DNA from: Pseudonocardia oceani
GTDB taxonomy: Bacteria > Actinomycetota > Actinomycetes > Mycobacteriales > Pseudonocardiaceae
NCBI RefSeq assembly: GCF_019263585.2
Contig: NZ_JADQDF010000001.1
Location: 62,001 to 126,000 of the forward strand
Length of the DNA stretch: 64,000 nt
Direction of reading: 5' to 3'
Within the stretch, counting starts at the first letter, position 1, and each line of letters begins with the position of its first letter. The notes under the pieces are model-generated. The model worked only from the letters and a program-made list of their open reading frames with translations. It did no database searches and had not been told where the DNA came from. Shown piece by piece: positions 7,865 through 15,849 of this stretch. The position numbers and the translations under genes are program-made.

Positions 7865-10006
7865 ATGACCGCGGTGATCGAGCCGACCACCACGACCGTC
7901 CGCGCCGCCTGTCCGCACGACTGCCCGGACACCTGCGCGATGCTCGTGACCGTCGCGGACGGGAAGGCGGTGCGCGTCCAGGGCGACCCCGAGCACCCGT
8001 TCACGCGCGGCGGGCTGTGCGTCAAGGTCAACAACTACCTCGACCGCGTCTACGACCCGGGCCGCGTCCTGTTCCCGCTGCGCCGCACCGGCCCGAAGGG
8101 CAGCGGCAGGTTCGAGCGGATCACCTGGAAGGAGGCGATCCGGGAGATCGTCACGAAGTTCCGGGCCGCGGCCGACGAGTTCGGCCCCGAGTCGATCATG
8201 CCGGTGAGCTACCTGGGCACCCAGGGCATCCTCAACGGCCTCAACGTCGGCGACCCGTTCTTCGCGAAGCTGGGGGCGACGGTCTCCGAGCGCACCTACT
8301 GCGACGCCGGCTCCTGCACCGCCTACGCCATGACGATCGGCGACACCGCGGGCGTGGACCCCGAGAGCCTCGTGCACTCGAAGTTCATCCTCGTCTGGGC
8401 CTGCAACATCATGAGCACGAACCTGCACCTGTGGCCCTACATCGCCGAGGCCCGCAAGCGCGGCGCCAAGGTCGTCGTGGTGGACCCGGTCCGCACCCGC
8501 ACCGCGGCCGCCGCCGACCAGCACATCGCGCTGCGCCCGGGCACCGACGGCGCGCTCGCGCTCGCGATGGCCAACGTCATCATCTCCGAGGGCCTGACCG
8601 ACGCCGACTACGTCGAGAACTTCACCGTCGGCTACCCCGAGTTCGCCGACCGCGTCGAGCAGTACACCCCGGAGTGGGCCGAGACCGAGACCGGCGTGCC
8701 CGCGGAGACGATCCGCACGCTGGCCCGCGAGTACGCCGGCGCGCAGCCGTCGGTCATCCGGATCGGCGTCGCCGTCGAGCGGCACGCGGGCGGCGGCCAG
8801 GCCGTGCGCGCGCTGTCGTGCCTGCCCGGCCTGGTCGGCGCGTGGCGCAGGCCCGGCGGCGGCATCCTGCAGCTGCCGCTGTGGGCGTTCCCCGTCAACT
8901 GGGGCGCGTTCATGCACCCCGAGATGCTGACGCCCGGCACGCGCGTCGTGAACCAGTACCGCCTCGGCGCCGCGCTGGCCGGCGACCTGCCCGACGGCCC
9001 GCCGATCAAGGCGCTCATGGTCTACAACTCCAACCCCGTCGTCGTGTGCCCCGACCAGGACCGGCTCGTCGAGGGGCTGCAGCGCGAGGACCTGTTCACG
9101 GTCGTCTCCGAGCAGTTCATGACCGACACCGCCGACTACGCCGACATCGTGCTGCCCGCGACGACGCAGCTCGAGCAGGACGACATCATGTTCTCCTGGG
9201 GCCACCTGTTCGTGACCTACAACCACCGGTCGATCGACCCGATCGGCGAGGCGGTGCCCAACACCGAGATGTTCCGGCGCCTGGCCGCGGCCATGGGATT
9301 CGACGACCCGGTGTTCCGGCGGACCGACCAGGAGATGATCGCCGAGGCGTTCGACTGGTCGCACCCGCACATGGAGGGCATCACCGTCGAGTCGCTCAAG
9401 GAGAAGGGCTGGCAGCGGCTCAACGTCCCCTCGCCCGACGAGTACAGCCCGCACGCCGAGGGCAACTTCCCGACCGCGTCGGGCAAGGTCGAGTTCGTCG
9501 CCTCCGCCGCGGCGGGCGGCAACTTCGTCGTCCCGCTGTTCCGGCAGGGCTCCAACGACCACCAGCCCGGCCAGCCCGTCGACGCCCTGCCGCACTACAT
9601 CCCGCCGCGCGAGTCGGCGCACACCAACCCGGAGCTCGCGGCCCGGTTCCCGCTGAACCTGCTGACGCCGAAGTCGCACGCCTACATCAACTCCAGCTTC
9701 GGCAGCCAGGCGTTCCACCGGCAGGCGCAGAAGGAGCCGAACGTGATCATCCACCCGGACGACGCCGCGGCCCGCGGCATCGCCGACGGCGCCCCGGTGC
9801 GGATCTTCAACGAGCGCGGCGAGTTCGTCGTCCTCGCGAAGATCGACGACAGCGTGCTGCCGGGCGTGGTCGTGTCGAGCATGGGCGGCTGGCGCAAGCA
9901 CTCCAAGGCCGGGCAGACGCTGGCGTCGGTCAACCCCACCGAGTTCGCCGACCTCGGCAACGCGCCGACGTTCTCGGACACGCTCGTCGAGGTCGAGAGC
10001 GCCTGA
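7865..10006 (+). CDS. Molybdopterin oxidoreductase with N-terminal 4Fe-4S cluster (DMSO reductase superfamily)
   Basis: A 713-residue catalytic subunit. Cys16, Cys20, Cys24 and Cys52 (CPHDCPDTC and GGLCVK) form the N-terminal 4Fe-4S site of formate dehydrogenase/polysulfide-reductase-like enzymes. By position, Cys146 in the YCDAGS motif is the probable molybdenum ligand. The C-terminal region (NLLTPKSHAYINSSF, then an HPDDAAARGIADG stretch) is the molydopterin dinucleotide binding domain. There is no Tat signal, so it should be cytoplasmic. GGAGGA four bases upstream fixes ATG 7865. No Fe-S or membrane partner follows, and moeA starts five bases after the stop. Electron donor and substrate are unknown. 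Confidence 0.9.
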   Translation: MTAVIEPTTTTVRAACPHDCPDTCAMLVTVADGKAVRVQGDPEHPFTRGGLCVKVNNYLDRVYDPGRVLFPLRRTGPKGSGRFERITWKEAIREIVTKFRAAADEFGPESIMPVSYLGTQGILNGLNVGDPFFAKLGATVSERTYCDAGSCTAYAMTIGDTAGVDPESLVHSKFILVWACNIMSTNLHLWPYIAEARKRGAKVVVVDPVRTRTAAAADQHIALRPGTDGALALAMANVIISEGLTDADYVENFTVGYPEFADRVEQYTPEWAETETGVPAETIRTLAREYAGAQPSVIRIGVAVERHAGGGQAVRALSCLPGLVGAWRRPGGGILQLPLWAFPVNWGAFMHPEMLTPGTRVVNQYRLGAALAGDLPDGPPIKALMVYNSNPVVVCPDQDRLVEGLQREDLFTVVSEQFMTDTADYADIVLPATTQLEQDDIMFSWGHLFVTYNHRSIDPIGEAVPNTEMFRRLAAAMGFDDPVFRRTDQEMIAEAFDWSHPHMEGITVESLKEKGWQRLNVPSPDEYSPHAEGNFPTASGKVEFVASAAAGGNFVVPLFRQGSNDHQPGQPVDALPHYIPPRESAHTNPELAARFPLNLLTPKSHAYINSSFGSQAFHRQAQKEPNVIIHPDDAAARGIADGAPVRIFNERGEFVVLAKIDDSVLPGVVVSSMGGWRKHSKAGQTLASVNPTEFADLGNAPTFSDTLVEVESA

Positions 10007-10011
10007 CGGCC

Positions 10012-11247
10012 GTGTCCGTCGACGCCCACCCCCACCCCGCCGCCCCGCCGCCGCACCGGTGCGGCGGCGGGGCGGGGCCCCTGCGCGACGTCGCCGCGCA
10101 CGCCGCCCGCGCCGCGGCGCTCGTCGCGCCGGTCGGGTCCGAGACGCTGCCGCTGGCCGCCTGCGCGGGGCGGCGCCTCGCCGCGGACGTGCACGCCGTC
10201 GACGACCTGCCGGCCTTCGACAACTCCGCGATGGACGGCTACGCGCTGCGCATCGGCGACCTCGGGCCCGACGGCCTGCCGGTCACCGCGCACGTCCCGG
10301 CGGGCTCGGTCCCCGCGCCGCTGGCGCCCGGCACGGCGCAGCGCGTGATGACCGGGGCACCGCTGCCGGAGGGGGCCGACACGATCATCCCGGTCGAGCT
10401 CACCGACGACGGCCGCGAGCACGTGCGCGTGCTCGCGCCCGTCACTGCGGGGCGCCACATCCGCCGCCGGGGCGACGACATCCGCACGGGCGACGTCGTG
10501 CTGCGTTCGGGCACCGCACTCGGCCCGGCGCAGCTCGCTGCCGCGGCCGGGTGCGGGCTGGCGGTGCTGCCGGTGCACCGGCGGCTGCGGGTGGCCGTGC
10601 TGTCGGCGGGCTCCGAGCTCGTCGGCGCGGGCGGGCGCCGCGGCGCGGGGCAGACCCACGACAGCAACGGCGTGCTGCTCGTCGCCGCGCTGCGGGCCGC
10701 CGGGGCCGACGCCGAGCAGCTCCCGATCGTGCCCGACTCCCCCGCCGAGCTCGCCGCGCTGCTGGAGCGCCACCTCGACGGGATCGACCTGCTCGTCACC
10801 TCCGGCGGGATCAGCGCGGGCGACCACGAGGTCGTCCGCGACGTCCTCGGCCCGGCGGGCGTCGAGTTCGGGCCGGTCGCGCTGCGGCCCGGCGGGGCGC
10901 AGGGCCTGGGCACCCACCGCGGCGTCCCGGTGATCACGCTGCCCGGCAACCCCGTGGCGTGCTGGGTCGGCTTCGAGCTGTTCGTGCGGCCCGCGGTGCG
11001 GGCGGCGTCGAAACTGCCGCAGGACCGGGTGCGCCGCGCGGCCCGCGCGACCGTCGCGTTCCGGGCGTCACCGGGCCGGCACACCGTGGTGCCGGCGGTG
11101 CTCGACGAGCAGACCGGCGAGGTCGCCCCGGTGCCCTCGGCCGGCTCCCACTCGCTCCGCGCCCTGGCCGGGGCGAACTGCCTGGTGGAGCTGGACGGGA
11201 CAGGCGCAGCAGCAGGAGAACAGGTGACCATCCTCCCGACGTCCTGA
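10012..11247 (+). CDS. moeA: Molybdopterin molybdotransferase MoeA
   Basis: MoeA inserts molybdate into adenylylated molybdopterin, the last common step of molybdenum cofactor synthesis. The 411-residue protein shows DNSAMDGYAL near residue 70, the TSGGISAGDHE motif of the MogA-like domain and the LPGNPVA motif before the C-terminal barrel. GTG 10012 follows the preceding stop by five bases, so the gene is cotranscribed with a molybdoenzyme. Its first 30 codons are unusual (HPHPAAPPPHRCGGG) because they contain a 36-bp perfect palindrome. A large hairpin ends the unit. Confidence 0.93.
   Translation: MSVDAHPHPAAPPPHRCGGGAGPLRDVAAHAARAAALVAPVGSETLPLAACAGRRLAADVHAVDDLPAFDNSAMDGYALRIGDLGPDGLPVTAHVPAGSVPAPLAPGTAQRVMTGAPLPEGADTIIPVELTDDGREHVRVLAPVTAGRHIRRRGDDIRTGDVVLRSGTALGPAQLAAAAGCGLAVLPVHRRLRVAVLSAGSELVGAGGRRGAGQTHDSNGVLLVAALRAAGADAEQLPIVPDSPAELAALLERHLDGIDLLVTSGGISAGDHEVVRDVLGPAGVEFGPVALRPGGAQGLGTHRGVPVITLPGNPVACWVGFELFVRPAVRAASKLPQDRVRRAARATVAFRASPGRHTVVPAVLDEQTGEVAPVPSAGSHSLRALAGANCLVELDGTGAAAGEQVTILPTS
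10040..10075. repeat. 36-bp perfect palindrome with no spacer, in the 5' end of moeA
   Basis: All 18 base pairs match around the centre ACC/GGT between 10057 and 10058; the outer ends are CCGCCCC and GGGGCGG. As RNA it would be an extremely stable hairpin 28 nt after the moeA start codon. It could attenuate transcription or translation of moeA relative to the oxidoreductase gene. Confidence 0.75.
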
Positions 11248-11260
11248 CGGCTCACAACGC

Positions 11261-11326
11261 CCGCACTTCGGAGCCGGAACGCGGTTCGGGGACCCCCTCG
11301 GAGCGCGTTCCGGCTCCGAAGTGCGG
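11261..11326. terminator. Bidirectional terminator-like hairpin between convergent genes
   Basis: Perfect 23-bp arms (11261-11283 and 11304-11326; left arm starts CCGCACTTCGGAGCC) enclose a 20-nt loop. It lies between the convergent moeA and AraC-family genes. Without a T-run it is the hairpin-only form common in high-GC actinobacteria. Confidence 0.75.
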
Positions 11327-11333
11327 AGGGGGG

Positions 11334-12275
11334 TTAGTGCGCCCCGGACCTGTGCGTGCTCGGGCTGACTCCGAACCTCGCTCTGAAGGCTCTGCTCAGG
11401 TGCGCCGGGTCGGGGAGGCCCCAGCGCGCGCCGATCGCCGCGACCGTGAGGCCGGCCAGCTCCGGGCGGGTGAGGTCGTGCCAGCAGCCCTGCAGCCGCT
11501 CCTCGCGGATGTGGGCGGTGACGGTGGTGCCCGTGGCGCTGAACAGCTTGTGCAGGTAGCTCACCGAGATGGAGCAGGCCGCGGCCACCGAGGCGGGGTC
11601 GAGGTCGCGGTCGGCGAGGTGCTCCCGGATGTGCGCGCGGGCCCGCGACAGGTGCACGCCGTCGGGCGCGGTGGCGCCGACCTCGCTGCGGATCACGGTG
11701 GTGTAGAGGTCGCCGATGGTGCGGTGCATCGCCTCGCGGGCGGCGGGCACGAGGTCGTCGTCGTCGAGGCGGTGCAGGGCGGCCAGGAACGGCGGGATCA
11801 TCGCGCCGACACCGCGGCGCCCGTCGATCCGGATCGCCGTGGCCTCGCGCAGCTCCACCTCCGACAGCGGGATCAGCCGCTTCGGGAACAGGCACACCGA
11901 GTAGGCGAAGTCGCCCGCGGTGACGAAGGTGAAGGGCCGGCTGCTGTCGTAGAGGACGAAGTCGCCGGGCTCGATGACGGCCTCGCGCCCGTCCTGCGCC
12001 ACGAGCGTGCTGCCGTGGCGGGCGAGCGCGATCTGGTAGTAGTCCTCGTCCGCCCCGCGGACCTGGCCGGGAGTGCGATCGAAGCGGTGCGGCCCGGCCT
12101 GGATGGTGCGCAGCTGGATGTCGCCCACCGCCGCCGCGGTGACGCTCCCGCGCACGGCCGGACCGGCGCCGGGACGGACGTCGAGGGTGACGAACTGGTC
12201 GCACACCGTCGACCGCCAGAAGTCCAGGCGGTCGCGTTCGGCCACCGACGACGTGTCGATCGTGGTGACGGGCAT
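11334..12275 (-). CDS. AraC/XylS-family transcriptional regulator
   Basis: A 313-residue regulator. The N-terminal two thirds match the AraC-type ligand-binding beta-barrel (DFWRSTVCDQFVTLDVRP, DFVLYDSSRPFTF). Residues from about 210 on carry the two helix-turn-helix motifs (DPASVAAACSISVSYLHKLF and AHLSRAFRARFGVSPS). It is read toward moeA and is divergent from a crotonase gene 78 bp away, which it may control. No operator could be assigned. Confidence 0.9.
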   Translation of the reverse strand: MPVTTIDTSSVAERDRLDFWRSTVCDQFVTLDVRPGAGPAVRGSVTAAAVGDIQLRTIQAGPHRFDRTPGQVRGADEDYYQIALARHGSTLVAQDGREAVIEPGDFVLYDSSRPFTFVTAGDFAYSVCLFPKRLIPLSEVELREATAIRIDGRRGVGAMIPPFLAALHRLDDDDLVPAAREAMHRTIGDLYTTVIRSEVGATAPDGVHLSRARAHIREHLADRDLDPASVAAACSISVSYLHKLFSATGTTVTAHIREERLQGCWHDLTRPELAGLTVAAIGARWGLPDPAHLSRAFRARFGVSPSTHRSGAH

Positions 12276-12353
12276 GGCTCATCGTGACAAGAAGAGGTCA
12301 CGCGCGCATCACGAGCCCGTTACCGTGCCCTTCGAGGATCACCGAGGAGGAGC

Positions 12354-13127
12354 ATGTCCAGCACCACCGGAGCCGCCGACGGACCGGTCCGCACCGAGGT
12401 GCGCGGCCGGGTCCTGGTCGTCACGATCGACCGTCCCGCGCGCCGCAACGCGGTCGACCGCGCCACCGCCGACGGGCTCAGCGCCGCGCTCGACCGCCTC
12501 GACGACGACCCCGACCTGTGGTGCGGCGTCCTCACCGGCGCAGGGGGGTACTTCTGCGCCGGCAGCGACCTCACCGCGAACCACGACTACGTGACGCCCC
12601 GCGGCGGCGAGTACGGCGTGGTGCGCCGGGAGCGCCGGACACCGCTGGTGGCCGCGGTGGAGGGCTTCGCGCTGGGCGGCGGCATGGAGATCGCGCTGGC
12701 CTGCGACCTCGTCGTCGCGGCGTCGGACGCCCGCTTCGGGCTGCCCGAGGTGAGGATCGGCCTGCTGCCGACGTGCGGGGCGCTGTTCCGCGGGCCGCGG
12801 GCGCTGCCGGTCAACGTCGCCCGCGAGCTCGTGCTCACCGGCGAGCCGATGCCCGCGGCGCGCGCCCACGACCTCGGCTTCGTCAACGCCGTCACCGAGC
12901 CGGGCGGCGCGCTCGACGGCGCCCTCGCGCTGGCCGAGCGGATCTGCGCCAACGCCCCGCTCGCCGTGCAGGCCTGCGTCGCCGCGATCGACGACGCGCT
13001 GGGCGGCGACACGCTCGGCTGGGCCGCCACGGAGGCCGCGAAGGGCGCCGTCCTGCGCACCGACGACGCGCAGGAGGGCGTCGCGGCGTTCCTGGGCAAG
13101 CGCCCGCCGACCTGGACGGGCCGCTAG
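12354..13127 (+). CDS. Enoyl-CoA hydratase/isomerase family protein
   Basis: A 257-residue crotonase-fold protein. It has FCAGSDL for the first oxyanion-hole strand, EGFALGGGMEIALACDLVVAA for the CoA-binding helix and oxyanion glycines, and FGLPEVRIGLLP. Glu in PEVRIG occupies the place of one catalytic acid of hydratases. It likely acts on a 2-enoyl-CoA in a degradation pathway. Start ATG 12354 follows GAGGAGGAG at optimal spacing. It is divergent from the AraC regulator and converges on an oxidoreductase gene 12 bp downstream. Confidence 0.88.
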   Translation: MSSTTGAADGPVRTEVRGRVLVVTIDRPARRNAVDRATADGLSAALDRLDDDPDLWCGVLTGAGGYFCAGSDLTANHDYVTPRGGEYGVVRRERRTPLVAAVEGFALGGGMEIALACDLVVAASDARFGLPEVRIGLLPTCGALFRGPRALPVNVARELVLTGEPMPAARAHDLGFVNAVTEPGGALDGALALAERICANAPLAVQACVAAIDDALGGDTLGWAATEAAKGAVLRTDDAQEGVAAFLGKRPPTWTGR

Positions 13128-13139
13128 GTGTCGTGACGG

Positions 13140-14105
13140 TCAGGGCACGAGCACGTACTTGCCGGTGACGCGGCGCTCGGCGTAGGCGGTCAGCACCGCG
13201 CCCGCCTCGTCGAGCGGGGCGGTGGCGGGCGCCGGCGGGTGCAGCTCGCCCCGCCCGACCCGGCCCAGCACGTCGGCGAGCAGCGCGGCGTTGGCGGCCG
13301 GTCCGGCGGTCTCGCGCGACCAGTCGCCCCAGTCGACGCCGATGACCGTGCGGTTGCGCAGCAGCACGACGTTCGCGGGCAGGCGCGGGATCTCCCCCGA
13401 GGCGAACCCGACGACGCAGAACCGCCCGCCGGACCGCAGCGCGCGCAGCGCCGACTCCGCGGCCGCGCCGCCGACCGGGTCGATCACGACGTCCGCGCCG
13501 CCGCCGGTGGCCGCGCGGATGCCGTCCTTGAGGTCGTCGTAGCCGATCACGGCCTCGGCGCCGGCCGCCGTGGCCGCGGCCCGCTTCTCCTCCGACGACG
13601 CCACGCCGACGACCCGCGCGCCGAGGCTGCGGGCCACGTCGACGGCCGCGAGCCCGATCCCGCCGCCCGCCCCCAGCACGACGACCCGCTCCCCCGCCGC
13701 GATCGGCACGCGGTGCGTCACGGCGAAGACCATCGTGCAGTAGCTCTCCATCGTCGACGCCGCGACGGCCGCCTCGACACCCTCGGGCACCGCGACCACC
13801 TCGGCGACCGGGACGACCAGGTGCGAGGCGAACCCGCCGAAGTCCATCACGGCGGCCGCGACGGGCGTGCCGACCGCCGGACCGTCGACGCCCGGCCCCA
13901 GCGCGGCGACCCGCCCCGCCACCGCGGAACCCGGGACGAACGGCAGCGGCGGCCGGATCTGGTAGCGGCCGGCGACGATCAGCCCGTCGACGAAGCTGAC
14001 GCCCGCCGCCTCCACCGCGACGAGCACCTCGCCGGCGCCGGGCTCCGGGTCGGGCCCCTCCTGCGTCGTCAACCGCTCCGGACCGCCGAACTCCGTGCAC
14101 ATCAC
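13140..14105 (-). CDS. NADPH:quinone oxidoreductase-like MDR protein (zinc-free)
   Basis: A medium-chain dehydrogenase/reductase of 321 residues: N-terminal GroES-like domain (PGSAVAGRVAALGPGV) and Rossmann domain with VLGAGGGIGLAA. It lacks the cysteines of zinc alcohol dehydrogenases. That points to the quinone reductase or acryloyl/enoyl reductase branch, which uses NADPH to reduce C=C bonds or quinones. It converges on the crotonase gene. Whether the two act in one pathway is not shown. Confidence 0.87.
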   Translation of the reverse strand: MMCTEFGGPERLTTQEGPDPEPGAGEVLVAVEAAGVSFVDGLIVAGRYQIRPPLPFVPGSAVAGRVAALGPGVDGPAVGTPVAAAVMDFGGFASHLVVPVAEVVAVPEGVEAAVAASTMESYCTMVFAVTHRVPIAAGERVVVLGAGGGIGLAAVDVARSLGARVVGVASSEEKRAAATAAGAEAVIGYDDLKDGIRAATGGGADVVIDPVGGAAAESALRALRSGGRFCVVGFASGEIPRLPANVVLLRNRTVIGVDWGDWSRETAGPAANAALLADVLGRVGRGELHPPAPATAPLDEAGAVLTAYAERRVTGKYVLVP

Positions 14106-14163
14106 GCGTCGCAGCCGATCACGCTAACCCAGCGCCCCAGCCGATCCCGCTGCGCGAGAGGGC

Positions 14164-15849
14164 CTATCCCCGTCGACGACCCCGGGGCGCCGGCGCGAGC
14201 CCGGCGACGGCGTCGCGCAGCGCCCCGTAGGCGCGCAGCTCGGCGGTGACGGGCACGAGCACGAGGTCGTCGGCCACCTCGGCGACGGCGGCGTCGAGCC
14301 GCTCCTGCACACGAGCCCGGCGGCGGCTCGCGCCGATCCGGGCGAGCAGCCGCGCGAGCAGGGCCAGCAGCAGCCCGGCCAGGAGCCCGCCGAGCAGCAG
14401 GGCGGTGGGCAGCGGCACGGCGAAACCCGCCCACGGCTGCACCGTCGGCGTCGGGGGCTCGGGCAGGCGCAGCAGCGTGAGCAGGTACAGGCCCGCGAGC
14501 CACACCCCGCCGGCCAGCGCGAGCACGGCGAGCAGCGTCTGCAGCAGCCCGGCGGCGCGCCACCAGCGCGGCGGCTGCGCGAGGCCGAGGTCGGTGCCCG
14601 CGACGGCGCGGTCGAGCGCGTCGGGCAGGTCGTCCTCGCGGGAGCGGGAGGCGGCGCGGACGGCGTCGGGCCACGGCTCGGGCAGGTCGTCGGCGGCGGT
14701 GGCGGCCAGGGCGCGCAGGGCGATGTCGACGCGGGAGCGCTCGACGGCCGACGCCTCGGGCAGCGAGGTGCGGGCGACGGCGCTCTCCTCGTCGGGGGCC
14801 GTCGTCCCCCGGTCGAGGTGCAGGCGGCGCAGCGGGTCGGGGCGCAGGCGGCGGACCCAGCGCGTCCAGGGCCAGCCGGTGGCGGCCGCGGCCCGGTGCA
14901 CCGAGGCCCGCTCGACGGCCGCACCCACCGCGGGCACGCCCGCCGCGGCGCTGAGCGCGGAGTCCAGCGCCTCCACCGCGGTGGCGTCGAGCTCGCGGCG
15001 CGGCGGCCCCGCAACGACGTCGGAGAGGCTTGCGGCCACGGCGTCGAGGTCGGCCGACACCCGCCGCAGCGCGGCCCGGTGGGCGGCGACGGCACCGGTC
15101 AGGACGGCGCGGAGCTCGTCGCGGCCACCGGGGGCCACGGCCGACACCCCGAGCACCGGGACGCCGTCGAGCCCGTCGTCGGCCAGCAGCCGCCGGACGT
15201 CGCCCAGCGCGTCGGCGACCTGCGCCGGTGGCAGGCGGTCGACCTGGTTGAGCACGACGACCATGACCTCGCCGTGGCGGGCCAGCGGCCTGAGGTAGCG
15301 GTCGTGCACGGCCGCGTCGGCGTACTTCTGGGGGTCGAGGACCCAGACGAGCACGTCGACGAGCGCCACGAGGCGGTCGACCTCCAGGCGGTGCGCCATC
15401 ACCGTCGAGTCGTGGTCGGGCAGGTCGAGGAGCACGAGGCCGGGCAGCTCCGCTGCGTCGTGACCCGCCCGCGCCTGGACCAGGTGGCGGCGCGGGATCT
15501 CCAGCCAGTCGAGCAGCGGACCGGCCCCGTCGGCGCCCCACACGGCGGCGTGCGCGACGCCCGTGGTCGGGCGGCGGACCCCGACCGTCGACACGTCGGC
15601 GCCGGTCAGGGCGTTGAACAGCGACGACTTGCCGCTGCCGGTGGCTCCGGCCAGCGCGACGACGGTGTGCGCCCCCGACAGCCGCAGCCGCTCCCCCGCG
15701 CGCTGCGCGAGCCGCCGCGCCGGGGCGAGGCGCTCCTCGTCGAGACGGCCGACGCCGGCGGCGAGGAGGTCGTCCAGCGCCCGCAGCCGCGCCGCGATCC
15801 CCGCCTCGGCGGCGCTGCGCTCCTTCTCCACTGCTCTCGTAGAGCTCAT
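14164..15849 (-). CDS. Membrane-anchored dynamin-like/YfjP-type GTPase (second of a pair)
   Basis: A 561-residue GTPase. P-loop GATGSGKSS lies at residues 68-76, a G3-like DLPDHDS follows, and NQVD is a clear G4 specificity motif. Near the C-terminus two long hydrophobic segments form a hairpin in the membrane, followed by a basic helical tail. The upstream GTPase gene overlaps it by ATGA, so the two are translated together. The pairing of two GTPases, the second with a double membrane span, recalls DynA/DynB of Streptomyces, which act at sporulation septa; the same role here is an inference. Confidence 0.85.
   Translation of the reverse strand: MSSTRAVEKERSAAEAGIAARLRALDDLLAAGVGRLDEERLAPARRLAQRAGERLRLSGAHTVVALAGATGSGKSSLFNALTGADVSTVGVRRPTTGVAHAAVWGADGAGPLLDWLEIPRRHLVQARAGHDAAELPGLVLLDLPDHDSTVMAHRLEVDRLVALVDVLVWVLDPQKYADAAVHDRYLRPLARHGEVMVVVLNQVDRLPPAQVADALGDVRRLLADDGLDGVPVLGVSAVAPGGRDELRAVLTGAVAAHRAALRRVSADLDAVAASLSDVVAGPPRRELDATAVEALDSALSAAAGVPAVGAAVERASVHRAAAATGWPWTRWVRRLRPDPLRRLHLDRGTTAPDEESAVARTSLPEASAVERSRVDIALRALAATAADDLPEPWPDAVRAASRSREDDLPDALDRAVAGTDLGLAQPPRWWRAAGLLQTLLAVLALAGGVWLAGLYLLTLLRLPEPPTPTVQPWAGFAVPLPTALLLGGLLAGLLLALLARLLARIGASRRRARVQERLDAAVAEVADDLVLVPVTAELRAYGALRDAVAGLAPAPRGRRRG

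Noticed and set aside
7558..11247. A 1229-codon plus frame covering the oxidoreductase region and moeA
   Set aside because: The first two thirds are an alternative frame over the clear molybdopterin oxidoreductase; only the part from GTG 10012 is MoeA.
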